NCBI RefSeq assembly: GCF_027922045.1 | Contig: NZ_BSEX01000009.1 | Span: forward strand, 310,001-374,000 | Direction: 5' to 3' | DNA length: 64,000 bases | DNA from: Microbacterium terregens | GTDB taxonomy: Bacteria > Pseudomonadota > Alphaproteobacteria > Sphingomonadales > Sphingomonadaceae | Part shown: in pieces, positions 31,518 through 39,985 of the stretch | How positions within the stretch are numbered: the stretch's first letter is position 1 | Layout of the letters: each line of letters opens with the position of its first letter | Program-made: the position numbers and the translations under genes | Notes under the pieces: model-generated | What the model saw: the letters and a program-made list of their open reading frames with translations, nothing else | Databases searched by the model: none | What the model was told of the DNA's origin: nothing

Positions 31518-33061
31518 TGTCCGGTCTCCGGGCGCTCGAAGAAGTTCTGGTCGGTGTCCTGCCCGCCTTCCTGGTCGAGGGCGCGGACGGTGAAGGTCAC
31601 GTCCTGGCGGGTCGGTCCTTGAGCGGGCGCGGCCACGAACACGCGGGTCCGTGCGACCTGGTCGGCCGGCACCTTGAGCCGGACGGTCTGCCCTGCGGCC
31701 TCGCGGCTGCCGCCGTCGTTCCACAGGGCGGCGCCCGTCAGGCCGGCAAGGCCGATCTCCACCTCGCGCGGGCGGTTCTCCATGTTGCGAACCTTGATCG
31801 TGTAGGTGTTGCGGATGCTGCCGTCCGACAGGCGGACGTAGAGCGGGTTGCGCGTCTGGCTGACCGACAGGTCGATGCGGGTGCGCGTACCCAGGGCAAA
31901 CAACATGCCCATGCCGATCCCCGCCCACACCAGCGTATAAAGGATGGTGCGCAGCCGCAGCAGCCGGCGCAGAGGATGCATCGGCTCGCCGCCTTCGCCC
32001 GCGATCGTCTCGTCGGCGATGGTGCTGTAGCCGATCAGCCGCGGCGGCCGGCCGATCTTGGCCATGATCTGGTCGCACGCGTCGATGCACAGCCCGCAGG
32101 TGATGCAGCCGATCTGGCTGCCATTGCGGATGTCGATGCCGGTCGGGCACACCGCGACGCAAGCGTTGCAGTCGATGCAGTCGCCAATGCGTGGCGTCTT
32201 TTCCGGGTTGGCGGCGAGCGCCACCAGCGAGGGGATGCCGACCTGCGGCTCGGCGGCCTGGTCCTGCACTTCCGGCCGGCGCGCGGCAGGAGCGGCGCGC
32301 TTCAGGCCGTGGGTGCGCGGCTCGCCCCGCCAGTATTTATAGGTGACCAGCAGCGACTTCTCGTCGAGCATCGCGCCCTGGATGCGCGGCCACGGGCACA
32401 TGTAGACGCACACCTGCTCGCGCATCAGCCCGCCCAGCACATAGGTGGTGCCCGTCAGGATCGCGATGGTGGCATAGGCGGCGATCGGCGCCTCGCCGTG
32501 GACGACTTGCCCGAACAACGTCGGGGCATCGTCGAAATAGAAGATCCAGGCGCCGCCGGTCGCGACCGCGATCAGCAGCCAGATGCCGTGCTTAGTGACG
32601 CGCTTGGCGATCTTGGCCGGACCCCATGGCGCTTTCTGCAGGCGGATCTGGGCGTTGCGGTCGCCTTCGACGAAGCGTTCGACATGGACGAACAGGTCGG
32701 TCCAGACCGTCTGGGGGCAGGCATAGCCGCACCAGGCGCGCCCCACCGCAGAGGTCACCAGGAACAGGCCGATGCCGGCCATGATGAGCAGGCCAGCTAC
32801 GTAGTAGAACTCGTGCGGCCAGATCTCGATTGAGAACATGAAGAAGCGGCGGTGGGCGATGTCCACCAGCACCGCCTGGTCGGGGGCATAGGGCCCCCGA
32901 TCCCACCGCAGCCACGGCGTCACATAGTAGATGGTCAGGGTCACGGCCATCAGCGCCCACTTCAGCCGGCGGAAGCTGCCGTCGACTGCCTTGGGAAAGA
33001 TCTTGGTGCGGGCCTCGAACAGCTTCTGCTTGGGGCCCGCCAGGTCGTCAGGGCTGGACAT
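31514..33061 (-). CDS. ccoG: cbb3 oxidase accessory protein CcoG (FixG)
   Basis: A 515-residue membrane ferredoxin-like protein from the ATG at 33061 (MSSPDDLAGPKQKL). About five membrane helices are mixed with Cys motifs: GYACPQTVW and VCVYMCPWPRIQ in the membrane part, then two 4Fe-4S clusters in CIDCNACVAVCPTGID and CITCGLCIDACDQIM. The C-terminal domain is extracytoplasmic and Ig-like (FixG_C). CcoG is a cupric reductase that helps deliver copper to CcoN. It overlaps ccoP by 14 bases and ccoH at its end. Confidence 0.96.
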   Translation of the reverse strand: MSSPDDLAGPKQKLFEARTKIFPKAVDGSFRRLKWALMAVTLTIYYVTPWLRWDRGPYAPDQAVLVDIAHRRFFMFSIEIWPHEFYYVAGLLIMAGIGLFLVTSAVGRAWCGYACPQTVWTDLFVHVERFVEGDRNAQIRLQKAPWGPAKIAKRVTKHGIWLLIAVATGGAWIFYFDDAPTLFGQVVHGEAPIAAYATIAILTGTTYVLGGLMREQVCVYMCPWPRIQGAMLDEKSLLVTYKYWRGEPRTHGLKRAAPAARRPEVQDQAAEPQVGIPSLVALAANPEKTPRIGDCIDCNACVAVCPTGIDIRNGSQIGCITCGLCIDACDQIMAKIGRPPRLIGYSTIADETIAGEGGEPMHPLRRLLRLRTILYTLVWAGIGMGMLFALGTRTRIDLSVSQTRNPLYVRLSDGSIRNTYTIKVRNMENRPREVEIGLAGLTGAALWNDGGSREAAGQTVRLKVPADQVARTRVFVAAPAQGPTRQDVTFTVRALDQEGGQDTDQNFFERPETGQ

Positions 33062-34013
33062 TTCGGGGTTGCGCGACCGGTGTGGCCGCCTCCGGGTTGG
33101 ACGTGGCGGCCGCAACGGTCGCCGGCGTCTCGGGTACGAACGCCTCGCCGCCGCCCAGCGAATGGACATAGGCTGCGAGCATCTTGATGGTCACCGGATC
33201 GAGGCGATGACCCCAGGCGGGCATCACGCCATAGCGCGAGTTGGTGACGGTCTGGGTCAGGCTGTCGCGATCGCCGCCGTAGAGCCAGATGCCGTCCGTC
33301 AGGTTCGGCGCACCGAACTCGCGCATGCCCTTGCCCTGCGGCCCATGGCAGGCGACGCAGTTGTTGGCGAACTGCGCGGCACCGCGCCTTGCAGCCTCGC
33401 TCGGCTTCTCCTGGCCGGAGATCACGCGGACATAGCTCACCACGTCCTGGACGTCGGCGGGTTGGAGGATGCCGTCGCGGCCGAAGGCCGGCATCACCGA
33501 CATGCGGGTCGCGTCGTTGCCGGGCTGGCGGATGCCGTTGGCGAGCGTCTGCTGGATGGTCTTGAGGTCGCCGCCCCACAGCCAGTCGTCGTCGTTCAGG
33601 TTTGGATAGCCCTTGCTGCCGGCCGCCCCCGCACCGTGACATTGGACGCAGTGCACCTTGAACGCGGCGCTGCCGCCGGCGACGGCCGCCTGGAACAGTT
33701 CGCTGTTCTCCGGCAGGCGCTCGATCTGGATGCGGGCGAGCGCCTGTTCGATCGGCGCCTTGCGGTCGCCCTCGGACGCCACTTCCTTCGCGAGCTGGCC
33801 GCGGCTGGACCAGCCGAGCACGCCCGCGGTGGCGCTGTGGACCAGCGGCCATGCCGGGTAGAGCACGACGTATACCGCCGCGAACACGATGCTGGCGAAG
33901 AAGGTGATCAGCCACCAGCGGGGCATGGGCGTGTCGAGTTCCTCGATGCCGTCCCATTCGTGGCCGACCGTGCTGGTGCCGGTCTTGTCGTCGATCCGCT
34001 TGCGCTCAACCAT
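33048..34013 (-). CDS. ccoP: cbb3 cytochrome oxidase dihaem subunit CcoP (FixP)
   Basis: A 321-residue protein (ATG at 34013, [20 protein letters not shown]). The N-terminal FixP_N region has the mark GHEWDGIEELDTPMPRWW and one membrane helix. Two cytochrome c domains follow with haem motifs CVQCHG and CVACHG and distal Met residues (SVMPAFG, GVMPAWG). It passes electrons from cytochrome c to CcoO and CcoN. The Pro/Ala-rich tail (ETPATVAAATSNPEA) is low complexity. The start overlaps the end of ccoQ by 8 bases. Confidence 0.96.
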   Translation of the reverse strand: MVERKRIDDKTGTSTVGHEWDGIEELDTPMPRWWLITFFASIVFAAVYVVLYPAWPLVHSATAGVLGWSSRGQLAKEVASEGDRKAPIEQALARIQIERLPENSELFQAAVAGGSAAFKVHCVQCHGAGAAGSKGYPNLNDDDWLWGGDLKTIQQTLANGIRQPGNDATRMSVMPAFGRDGILQPADVQDVVSYVRVISGQEKPSEAARRGAAQFANNCVACHGPQGKGMREFGAPNLTDGIWLYGGDRDSLTQTVTNSRYGVMPAWGHRLDPVTIKMLAAYVHSLGGGEAFVPETPATVAAATSNPEAATPVAQPRNVQP

Positions 34014-34170
34014 CGGAGCGGTCCTCTTCCTCGAAGATGCTGTGGGCGGCCTGGTCGTGGTGCTTCCCGGCATTGCGGCGGAACGTCCATCCGACCAGCA
34101 CTAGGAAGACCACGCTCATGAAGACCAGGCCGTAGCTGTCTGCGAAATGCCGCAGATCGCTGTAGTTCAC
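34006..34170 (-). CDS. ccoQ: cbb3 oxidase subunit CcoQ (FixQ)
   Basis: A 54-residue subunit. It starts with GTG at 34170, overlapping the ccoO stop (GTGA), and ends at TGA 34006-34008 inside the start region of ccoP. The protein begins [18 protein letters not shown], has one helix (about 12-29, with [11 protein letters not shown]), and ends in a polar acidic tail ([12 protein letters not shown]). Size, single helix and place between ccoO and ccoP define it. CcoQ stabilises the CcoP contact with the CcoNO core. Confidence 0.9.
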   Translation of the reverse strand: MNYSDLRHFADSYGLVFMSVVFLVLVGWTFRRNAGKHHDQAAHSIFEEEDRSDG

Positions 34171-34901
34171 CGGGGCTGCTCCTGTGCCTCCGCCGACCGG
34201 AAATCGACGGTGGTGCCGAGCATCTGGAGATAGGCGACCAGCGCATCCATCTCAGTCAGTCGGTTTGGATCCCCGTCGAAGTCACGGGCCTGCGCCTTGG
34301 GATAACGGCGGGCGAAGTCGGCGGCGTCGCCGTCGGCCAGCGCTTGAAGCGACAGGTCCTGCTGCGCCTTCTGAATGTCCTCATCGGTGTAGGGGACGCC
34401 GACCCGGCGCAACGCCATCAGGTGCTTGGCCATGTCGCCCGCATCCAGGTCGCGCTCGGCCATGAAGGCGTAGGGCGGCATGATCGACTCCGGCACCACC
34501 GAGCGCGGGTCCTTCAGGTGCTGGACGTGCCACTCGTCCGAATAGCGGCCGCCGACCCGGGCCAGGTCCGGCCCGGTGCGCTTGGAGCCCCACTGGAACG
34601 GGTGGTCGTACATGCTCTCGGCCGCCAGGCTGTAGTGGCCATAGCGCTCCACCTCATCCCGGAAGGGGCGGATCTGCTGGCTGTGGCAGTTGTAGCAGCC
34701 CTCACGGATGTAGATGTTGCGACCCGCGAGCTCGAGCGGGGTGTAGGGGCGGACCCCCTCCACCTTCTCGACCGTGGAGTCGATCCAGAACAAGGGCGCG
34801 ATCTCCACGATGCCGCCGATGATCACCGCCAGGAAGGCGAGGACGCCCAGGACGGTGACGTTGCGTTCGATCTTCTTGTGATCGAGGAACTTGGAAGCCA
34901 T
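34167..34901 (-). CDS. ccoO: cbb3 cytochrome oxidase monohaem subunit CcoO (FixO)
   Basis: A 244-residue membrane-anchored cytochrome c. One N-terminal helix (about 17-40, [19 protein letters not shown]) is followed by the haem motif in [16 protein letters not shown]. Family marks include [38 protein letters not shown] and the distal Met in ESIMPPYAF. It relays electrons from CcoP to CcoN. It lies 11 bases behind ccoN, and its stop overlaps ccoQ. Confidence 0.97.
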   Translation of the reverse strand: MASKFLDHKKIERNVTVLGVLAFLAVIIGGIVEIAPLFWIDSTVEKVEGVRPYTPLELAGRNIYIREGCYNCHSQQIRPFRDEVERYGHYSLAAESMYDHPFQWGSKRTGPDLARVGGRYSDEWHVQHLKDPRSVVPESIMPPYAFMAERDLDAGDMAKHLMALRRVGVPYTDEDIQKAQQDLSLQALADGDAADFARRYPKAQARDFDGDPNRLTEMDALVAYLQMLGTTVDFRSAEAQEQPR

Positions 34902-34912
34902 CGTCCTTGTCC

Positions 34913-36598
34913 TTACTCGGCGGGGGCTGGCTGGGGGGTGCCGGCGGCGGGCGCCCGCACGACCGGGCGGTCCGCCTCGGGATCAAAGGCGGCGTCGGTC
35001 ATCGGCGCCTCCTGGCGCAGTTCGCCCTTGATCGTCTTGAAGATGTTCCAGGCCATCACCAGCGAACCGGTGAGGTAGAACAGGCCGCCCACCATGCGGA
35101 TCACGTAGTAGGGCTTCATTGCGGAGACGACTTCGGCGAAGGCGTAGACGAGGTAGCCGTCCTCCCCGTACTCACGCCACATCAGGCCCTGGGTGATGCC
35201 CGCCACCCACATGGACGAGGCGTAGAGAACGATCCCCAGCGTCGCGAGCCAGAAGTGCCAGTTCACCATCCGGAGCGAGTAGAGCCGCTCACGACCCCAC
35301 AGGCGCGGCGCCATGTAGTAGATCGCCGAGAAGGTGATCATGCCGTTCCAGCCGAGCGCCCCTGAGTGCACGTGGCCGATGGTCCATTCAGTATAGTGGC
35401 TGAGCGAATTGACCGACTTGATCGACATCATCGGGCCTTCGAAGGTCGCCATGCCGTAGAAGGCGAGCGCGAAGACCATCATGCGGATGATCGGATCGGT
35501 GCGGATCTTGTCCCAGGCGCCGTTGAGCGTCATCAGGCCGTTGATCATGCCGCCCCAGCTGGGCATCCACAGCATCACCGAGAACACCATGCCCAGCGTC
35601 TGCGCCCAGTCGGGCAGGGCGGTGTAGTGGAGGTGGTGCGGACCCGCCCAAATGTAGAGGAAGATCAGCGACCAGAAGTGGATGATCGACAGGCGATAGC
35701 TGTAGACGGGGCGCTCGGCCTGCTTGGGCACAAAATAGTACATCATGCCCAGGAAGCCGGCGGTCAGGAAGAAGCCTACCGCGTTATGGCCGTACCACCA
35801 CTGGGTCAGCGCATCCTGCACGCCGGCAAAGGCGGCGTAGGACTTGGAGCCCAGCAGCGACACCGGCATCGACAGGTTGTTGACGATGTGGAGCATCGCG
35901 ATGGTGATGATGAAGGACAGGTAGAACCAGTTGGCCACATAGATGTGGGGTTCGGACCGCTTCACGATCGTGCCGACGAAGACGACCAGGTAGCAGACCC
36001 AGACGATCGTCAGCCACAGGTCGATGTACCATTCGGGCTCGGCATATTCCTTGCCCTCGGTGATGCCGAGGACGTAGCCGGTCGCCGCCAGGACGATGAA
36101 CAGCTGGTAGCCCCAGAACACGAAGTTCGCGAGCTTGGGGGCGAACAGCCGCGCGCGGCACGTGCGCTGCACGACGTAGAAGCTCGTCGCCAACAGCGCG
36201 TTGCCGCCGAACGCGAAAATCACGGCGGAGGTATGCAGCGGGCGCAGGCGGCCGAAGGTCGTGAACTCGTTGTTGAGGTTCAGCGCCGGGAAGGGCAGCT
36301 GGAGCGCGATCACCACGCCGACCAGGAACCCGACGACGCCCCAGAAGACGGTCGCGATCACGCCCCAGCGGATCACGTCGTCGTAGTAGCGGCTCTGCAG
36401 TGCCGCGGGGCCGGCAAGCCGACCCGGGAGCGCGTTGAAGTCACCCTTGGAAATGGTGAGGAACGACGCGGCCAGCGCCGCGATCGCCATGATCCCCATG
36501 TGGACGGCGAAGCCCGCGTCGGCGGCGAGCGCCGCGCCGAACAGCGCCAGAATAGCCAGGAGCAACCAGGCCCCGGCATTTGTGATGATATTGTCCAT
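34913..36598 (-). CDS. ccoN: cbb3 cytochrome oxidase catalytic subunit CcoN (FixN)
   Basis: A 561-residue polytopic subunit (ATG at 36598) with about 12-14 membrane helices. Haem- and copper-binding His residues are visible: [16 protein letters not shown] for the low-spin haem, [13 protein letters not shown] and [14 protein letters not shown] for Cu-B, and [14 protein letters not shown] for the haems. The Pro/Ala-rich C-terminal tail is extra. It reduces oxygen to water with very high affinity and pumps protons. It is the first gene of ccoNOQPGHIS. A perfect FNR-type box lies 66-79 bp upstream. Confidence 0.98.
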   Translation of the reverse strand: MDNIITNAGAWLLLAILALFGAALAADAGFAVHMGIMAIAALAASFLTISKGDFNALPGRLAGPAALQSRYYDDVIRWGVIATVFWGVVGFLVGVVIALQLPFPALNLNNEFTTFGRLRPLHTSAVIFAFGGNALLATSFYVVQRTCRARLFAPKLANFVFWGYQLFIVLAATGYVLGITEGKEYAEPEWYIDLWLTIVWVCYLVVFVGTIVKRSEPHIYVANWFYLSFIITIAMLHIVNNLSMPVSLLGSKSYAAFAGVQDALTQWWYGHNAVGFFLTAGFLGMMYYFVPKQAERPVYSYRLSIIHFWSLIFLYIWAGPHHLHYTALPDWAQTLGMVFSVMLWMPSWGGMINGLMTLNGAWDKIRTDPIIRMMVFALAFYGMATFEGPMMSIKSVNSLSHYTEWTIGHVHSGALGWNGMITFSAIYYMAPRLWGRERLYSLRMVNWHFWLATLGIVLYASSMWVAGITQGLMWREYGEDGYLVYAFAEVVSAMKPYYVIRMVGGLFYLTGSLVMAWNIFKTIKGELRQEAPMTDAAFDPEADRPVVRAPAAGTPQPAPAE

Positions 36599-36663
36599 GA
36601 GCCCCTCGCTCGAGCAGCCGATCCAGCTAACGGGGGCCCTCGGCTGCTCGGCCCCCTGCAACA

Positions 36664-36677
36664 TTGATTTCCGTCAA
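36664..36677. promoter_or_regulatory. FNR/FixK box upstream of ccoN
   Basis: TTGATTTCCGTCAA is a full match to TTGAYNNNNRTCAA. Its centre (36670.5) would give a transcription start near 36629 if it acts at -41.5 (class II activation), leaving a leader of about 30 bases before ccoN. It lies between the small membrane gene and ccoN. Confidence 0.85.
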
Positions 36678-36694
36678 GACCAGCGGCGCGGGCG

Positions 36695-37000
36695 CTACGG
36701 CCGCTGCACCGTCACATCCTGGGACTTGACCAGGGTGGAGAGCGTGCCGCTCACGTGCAGGCCGATCAGAACCATCAGGCCGATCCAGGCCAGGTGGAAG
36801 ATGATCACCGCCAGGATCGACCGGCGTGCCCGCCCGCGGCGGCCGACCGGGCGGCTGCGGCCTGCAACGACGTCGTTGTCCGGCGTCTGCGATTCCCGCG
36901 CGAGCGTGTTGGCGTGCAGGAATGCGAAATACCCCGACACCAGCGTCACCAGGATCAACAGCCCATAGGTACCGGTGATTACTCCGATCGGCATGCGCAT
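36695..37000 (-). CDS. Small two-helix membrane protein upstream of ccoN, unknown
   Basis: A 101-residue protein, if read from the ATG at 37000 (MRMPIGVITGTYGLLILVTL). Two membrane helices (about 8-28 and 64-85, AVIIFHLAWIGLMVLIGLHV) flank a polar loop rich in Arg (RSRPVGRRGRARRS), suggesting the loop is cytoplasmic. The tail is short. I do not recognise a family. It is read in the same direction as ccoN, with the ccoN box between them, and two FNR boxes lie 85-122 bp upstream. That suggests it is made under low oxygen and serves respiration or oxidase assembly; this is inference from position only. Confidence 0.6.
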   Translation of the reverse strand: MRMPIGVITGTYGLLILVTLVSGYFAFLHANTLARESQTPDNDVVAGRSRPVGRRGRARRSILAVIIFHLAWIGLMVLIGLHVSGTLSTLVKSQDVTVQRP

Positions 37001-37084
37001 CGTCCTCCCTGCGCCAATAGTCCCGGCACAGCTCAGGTGCCGGGAATCACGGGTTCCGAATGGCACGGCCGAGACGAACGGGAT

Positions 37085-37122
37085 TTGATGGCGGTCAAAG
37101 AACGCGGTTTGACGCGCGTCAA
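37085..37122. promoter_or_regulatory. Tandem FNR/FixK boxes in the divergent promoter region
   Basis: Two full matches to TTGAYNNNNRTCAA: TTGATGGCGGTCAA (37085-37098) and TTGACGCGCGTCAA (37109-37122), centres 24 bp apart. They lie between the small membrane gene (start at 37000, minus strand) and the Crp/Fnr regulator gene (start at 37233, plus strand). Placement allows control of either gene, including autoregulation. Confidence 0.85.
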
Positions 37123-37232
37123 AGAAGCATTGCGCGCGGGTTTCTAGGTGCTGGACTGTCGGGGAAGCCGCGGGGGTTCGCAGCTGCTTGCAACGGGCGC
37201 GCCGCTTCCTCGCGCGGAGAAACGGAATCACC

Positions 37233-37907
37233 GTGCCAGGATTGTTGACCAATTGCCGCTTGTTTAACGGTCTTCCGGAAGAACTGGACGCCGTGCTGCG
37301 TCGCAGTGCGACCCCCCGGACGTACCGGGCCGGTCAGGTCCTGATGTACGAGGAGGACCGACCCGATCAGTTCCTGCTGCTGACGGAGGGGCGTGTGCGG
37401 GTGTGGCGGACGTCGACCGGGGGCACGGCCATGACCGTGCACATGCTGGGGCCGGGGACAATGCCGGGCTGCGTCGCCGCACTTCGCCAGATGCCCTATC
37501 CTGCGACCGTCACGGCACTGACCGACATTCGTGCGCTGAGTTGGCCAGCCGATAAAATGCGTCAGCTCATCGCCGCGCACCCCGAACTTGCGAGCAACTT
37601 CCTGCAGATGATCGCCGAGCGCAACGAGGAGATGCTCCAGCGGCTTCACGAGGTATCAACGCTGCCGGTCGCGCAGCGGGTGGCGCGCGCGCTCCTGCGG
37701 CTCGCAGCGGACGGGGCGCCGGGCGAGGGCGGGGTGCAAGTGGCGCTTTCGCGTCAGGATCTCGCCGAACTGACCGCCACGACGCTCCACAGCGTCAGCC
37801 GGTTGGTGAGCCGGTGGGAGCGTGCCGGCATCGTTGCGGCCGGACGCAAGCGGGTGCGCATCCTCGATGCGGAACGCCTCGAGACGGAGGGCGAGACCGC
37901 CGAGTAA
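37233..37907 (+). CDS. Crp/Fnr family transcriptional regulator
   Basis: A 224-residue regulator from the GTG at 37233, with GGAGA at 37216-37220 as a distant Shine-Dalgarno; a TTG at 37188 would add 15 residues. The cyclic-nucleotide-binding-like domain (10-115) is followed by a dimer helix and an HTH (ALSRQDLAELTATTLHSVSR). Only two cysteines occur (Cys8, Cys80), so the 4Fe-4S cluster of true FNR cannot form. In the recognition helix, Ser189-Arg190 match FNR, but the Glu that reads the TTGA half-site is His186. It sits beside ccoN and behind two perfect FNR boxes, so control of the oxidase is likely. The signal is unknown; haem, NO or phospho-relay control are options. Confidence 0.9.
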   Translation: MPGLLTNCRLFNGLPEELDAVLRRSATPRTYRAGQVLMYEEDRPDQFLLLTEGRVRVWRTSTGGTAMTVHMLGPGTMPGCVAALRQMPYPATVTALTDIRALSWPADKMRQLIAAHPELASNFLQMIAERNEEMLQRLHEVSTLPVAQRVARALLRLAADGAPGEGGVQVALSRQDLAELTATTLHSVSRLVSRWERAGIVAAGRKRVRILDAERLETEGETAE

Positions 37908-37926
37908 CCTCGCCGGCTAGGGTGCC

Positions 37927-38568
37927 TCAACAGCGTTCGAGCATCGCGCGCGCGAAGATGCTCCAGCGCTCCTCGAACCGCTCTTCGGAAAGGCTCTTGG
38001 TGCCTTCGGTGGAGGTGGACCGCCGGGCGCCGCCGTCGATCAGATCGACGAGGACCTCACAGATCCGGGCGGGATCGCCCGTGCGAACGCAGCCCGCCGC
38101 CTGCGCATCTTCGATTCGTTCGCGCAAAGGTGCGTTGGCAACGCGCTCCCACTCCGTCAGCTTGCGGCGCATGTCTTCCGAAAAGGCGCCCTCCGCCTGG
38201 AGGAAGGAGATGAAGGCGACGTCCTCCGGTGTTACGCAGCATTGGAAGAAACGGCGCGTGGCGAGTTTCAGCGCCTCCACGGGCCCACTGGCTTCTGCCG
38301 CCGCCTGATCGCTATTGGCCTGCATCTCTCCTGCGAAGCGCGCGATGTCGCGCTGCACAACGGCTTCCAGCAAGGCTGCCTTGCTGGGATAGCGGCGGTA
38401 GATGGTGTGCTTGGTAACGCCGACCGCGGTTGCGATTTCGTCCATCGACGCACCGGATATTCCCTGGCGGCAGAAAGCGGTGCGGGCCCCGTCGAGCACG
38501 CGATCGTTGATTGCAGCTGCTTCTTCGCGCGTCGGACGGCCGGCGCCCCGGCGTTCACCACATTTCAA
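37927..38568 (-). CDS. TetR family repressor, divergent from RND efflux operon
   Basis: About 213 residues. I prefer the TTG at 38568, which follows a GGAG at good spacing and starts just before the usual GRPTREEAAAINDRVLDGA. An ATG at 38646 would extend it into the promoter region. The HTH is clear: ISGASMDEIATAVGVTKHTIYRRYPSKAALL. The C-terminal ligand and dimer domain begins about residue 70. Its divergence from the efflux operon across a 133-bp gap, as in acrR-acrAB or ttgR-ttgABC, points to local repression released by a pump substrate. No convincing dyad operator could be picked out by eye. Confidence 0.88.
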   Translation of the reverse strand: MKCGERRGAGRPTREEAAAINDRVLDGARTAFCRQGISGASMDEIATAVGVTKHTIYRRYPSKAALLEAVVQRDIARFAGEMQANSDQAAAEASGPVEALKLATRRFFQCCVTPEDVAFISFLQAEGAFSEDMRRKLTEWERVANAPLRERIEDAQAAGCVRTGDPARICEVLVDLIDGGARRSTSTEGTKSLSEERFEERWSIFARAMLERC

Positions 38569-38701
38569 ATCAGTAGCTCCACGCTTCCCTCGAAACGTTA
38601 TAAACTGGTCCGCAAAAAAATGCACGACACAGTTGATTTGTCGCATCGGAGCGGTACAGAAATCCGCGCCTGCACGGGCTCGCCCTCTTGGAGAATCGTT
38701 T

Positions 38702-39982
38702 GTGATCATCGCCCCCTCCTTCGGCCGGCCCGGCCGGACGCTGGTCGTCGTCGCTGGTGCGCTTGCGCTCGCCTCTTGTGGCGGCGGTGCGGAGCAACCG
38801 CCTGCACCCCCGCCGCCGCTCGTGTCGGTGGTGACGATCCAGGCGCAGACCGTGCCCAACATCATCGAGCTGCCCGGCCGCATCGAGGCGGTTCGCTCGG
38901 CGGAAGTCCGCGCGCGCACCGACGGCATCATCGAGCGCCGTCTGTATCAGGAAGGAACCGACGTGCGCGAAGGCACGCCGCTGTTCCTGATCGATCCGCG
39001 CGACAAGCGGGCCGCGGTGCAGCAGGCTCGCGCTGCAGTGCAGCGTGCAGAGGCGACGCGCGTCAACGCCCGCCAGGTGTACGAACGCTATCGGCCGCTG
39101 ATCAGCGAGCGTGCGGTGAGCGCCCAGGAATTTGAGGCTGCCCAGGCCACGCTTCGCCAGGCGGAGGCGAGCGTCGCCGATGCGCGCGCGGCGTTGACGC
39201 GTGCAGAGCTGGAGCTGAGCTACGCGACCGTGCGTGCGCCGATCAGCGGCCGGGTGGGTCGAGCCCAGGTGACCGAGGGTGCGCTTGCCAGCGCCACCCA
39301 GGCGACGCCGCTCACGACCATCGAGCAGTTGACCCCGGTCTACGCTGTCTTCGCCCAGTCGAGCACCGAGCTGCAGACGCTGCTTACTCGTGCGCGCAAC
39401 GGTGAGCTGAAGCTGCCGACGCTTACCGGCGTGGAAGTCCGGCTGATCCTGGAGAGCGGTGAGGAATATGGCCCGGTCGGCCGGCTGAACTTCGCCGACC
39501 TGAGCGTCGATCCCGCAACCGGCAGCCAGGTGCTGCGGGCAAGCTTCGTGAACCCGGATCGGCGTCTGTTGCCCGGTCAGTTCGTGCGCGGCCGCTTGTC
39601 GGCGGGCACCGTCAACGGCTTCATGGTCCCGCAGCGCGCCGTGCAGATCGCCGGCAGCAACGCGAGTGTTTCCGTCGTTGCACAGGACGGAAGCGTGAGC
39701 ACGCGTCAGGTGCAGCTGGGCGGCCAGAGCGGTGCCAACTGGATCATCCGCTCGGGCCTGAAGGCGGGGGACCGCGTGATCACCGAAGGCTGGCAGAAGG
39801 TACAGCCGGGCGGCAAGGTGCGGGTGCAGGGCGAGCAGCCCGCCGCAGCCGGCGCCCCTGGCCGCGCAGGGCCGGCCGGACAGGGCGGGGCCGCTGGGCA
39901 GCCGGGCCAGGGCGGCACTGCCGCGCAGTCGGGGCAGCCCGGACAACCGGGTGCCGCTAACGGCCCCGCATCGGGACGCTGA
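38702..39982 (+). CDS. RND efflux periplasmic adaptor (AcrA/MexA type lipoprotein)
   Basis: A 426-residue adaptor beginning at the GTG at 38702, with GGAGA about eight bases upstream. A signal sequence ends in the lipobox LALASCGGG, so it is probably a lipoprotein. The barrel-sandwich and hairpin regions include ELPGRIEAVRSAEVRARTDG, KRAAVQQARAAVQRAEATRV and LSYATVRAPISGRVG. The C-terminal 45 residues are a Gly/Pro/Gln/Ala-rich tail (GAPGRAGPAGQGGAAGQPGQ), not needed by the family. It couples the inner membrane pump to the outer membrane channel. The pump gene starts 3 bases after its stop. Confidence 0.95.
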   Translation: MIIAPSFGRPGRTLVVVAGALALASCGGGAEQPPAPPPPLVSVVTIQAQTVPNIIELPGRIEAVRSAEVRARTDGIIERRLYQEGTDVREGTPLFLIDPRDKRAAVQQARAAVQRAEATRVNARQVYERYRPLISERAVSAQEFEAAQATLRQAEASVADARAALTRAELELSYATVRAPISGRVGRAQVTEGALASATQATPLTTIEQLTPVYAVFAQSSTELQTLLTRARNGELKLPTLTGVEVRLILESGEEYGPVGRLNFADLSVDPATGSQVLRASFVNPDRRLLPGQFVRGRLSAGTVNGFMVPQRAVQIAGSNASVSVVAQDGSVSTRQVQLGGQSGANWIIRSGLKAGDRVITEGWQKVQPGGKVRVQGEQPAAAGAPGRAGPAGQGGAAGQPGQGGTAAQSGQPGQPGAANGPASGR

Positions 39983-39985
39983 TCC

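Noticed and set aside
38569..38701. Operator for the TetR repressor in the 133-bp divergent gap
   Set aside because: Only weak or widely spaced inverted matches (for example AAACTG with CAGTT about 25 bases apart) were seen; not good enough to call.
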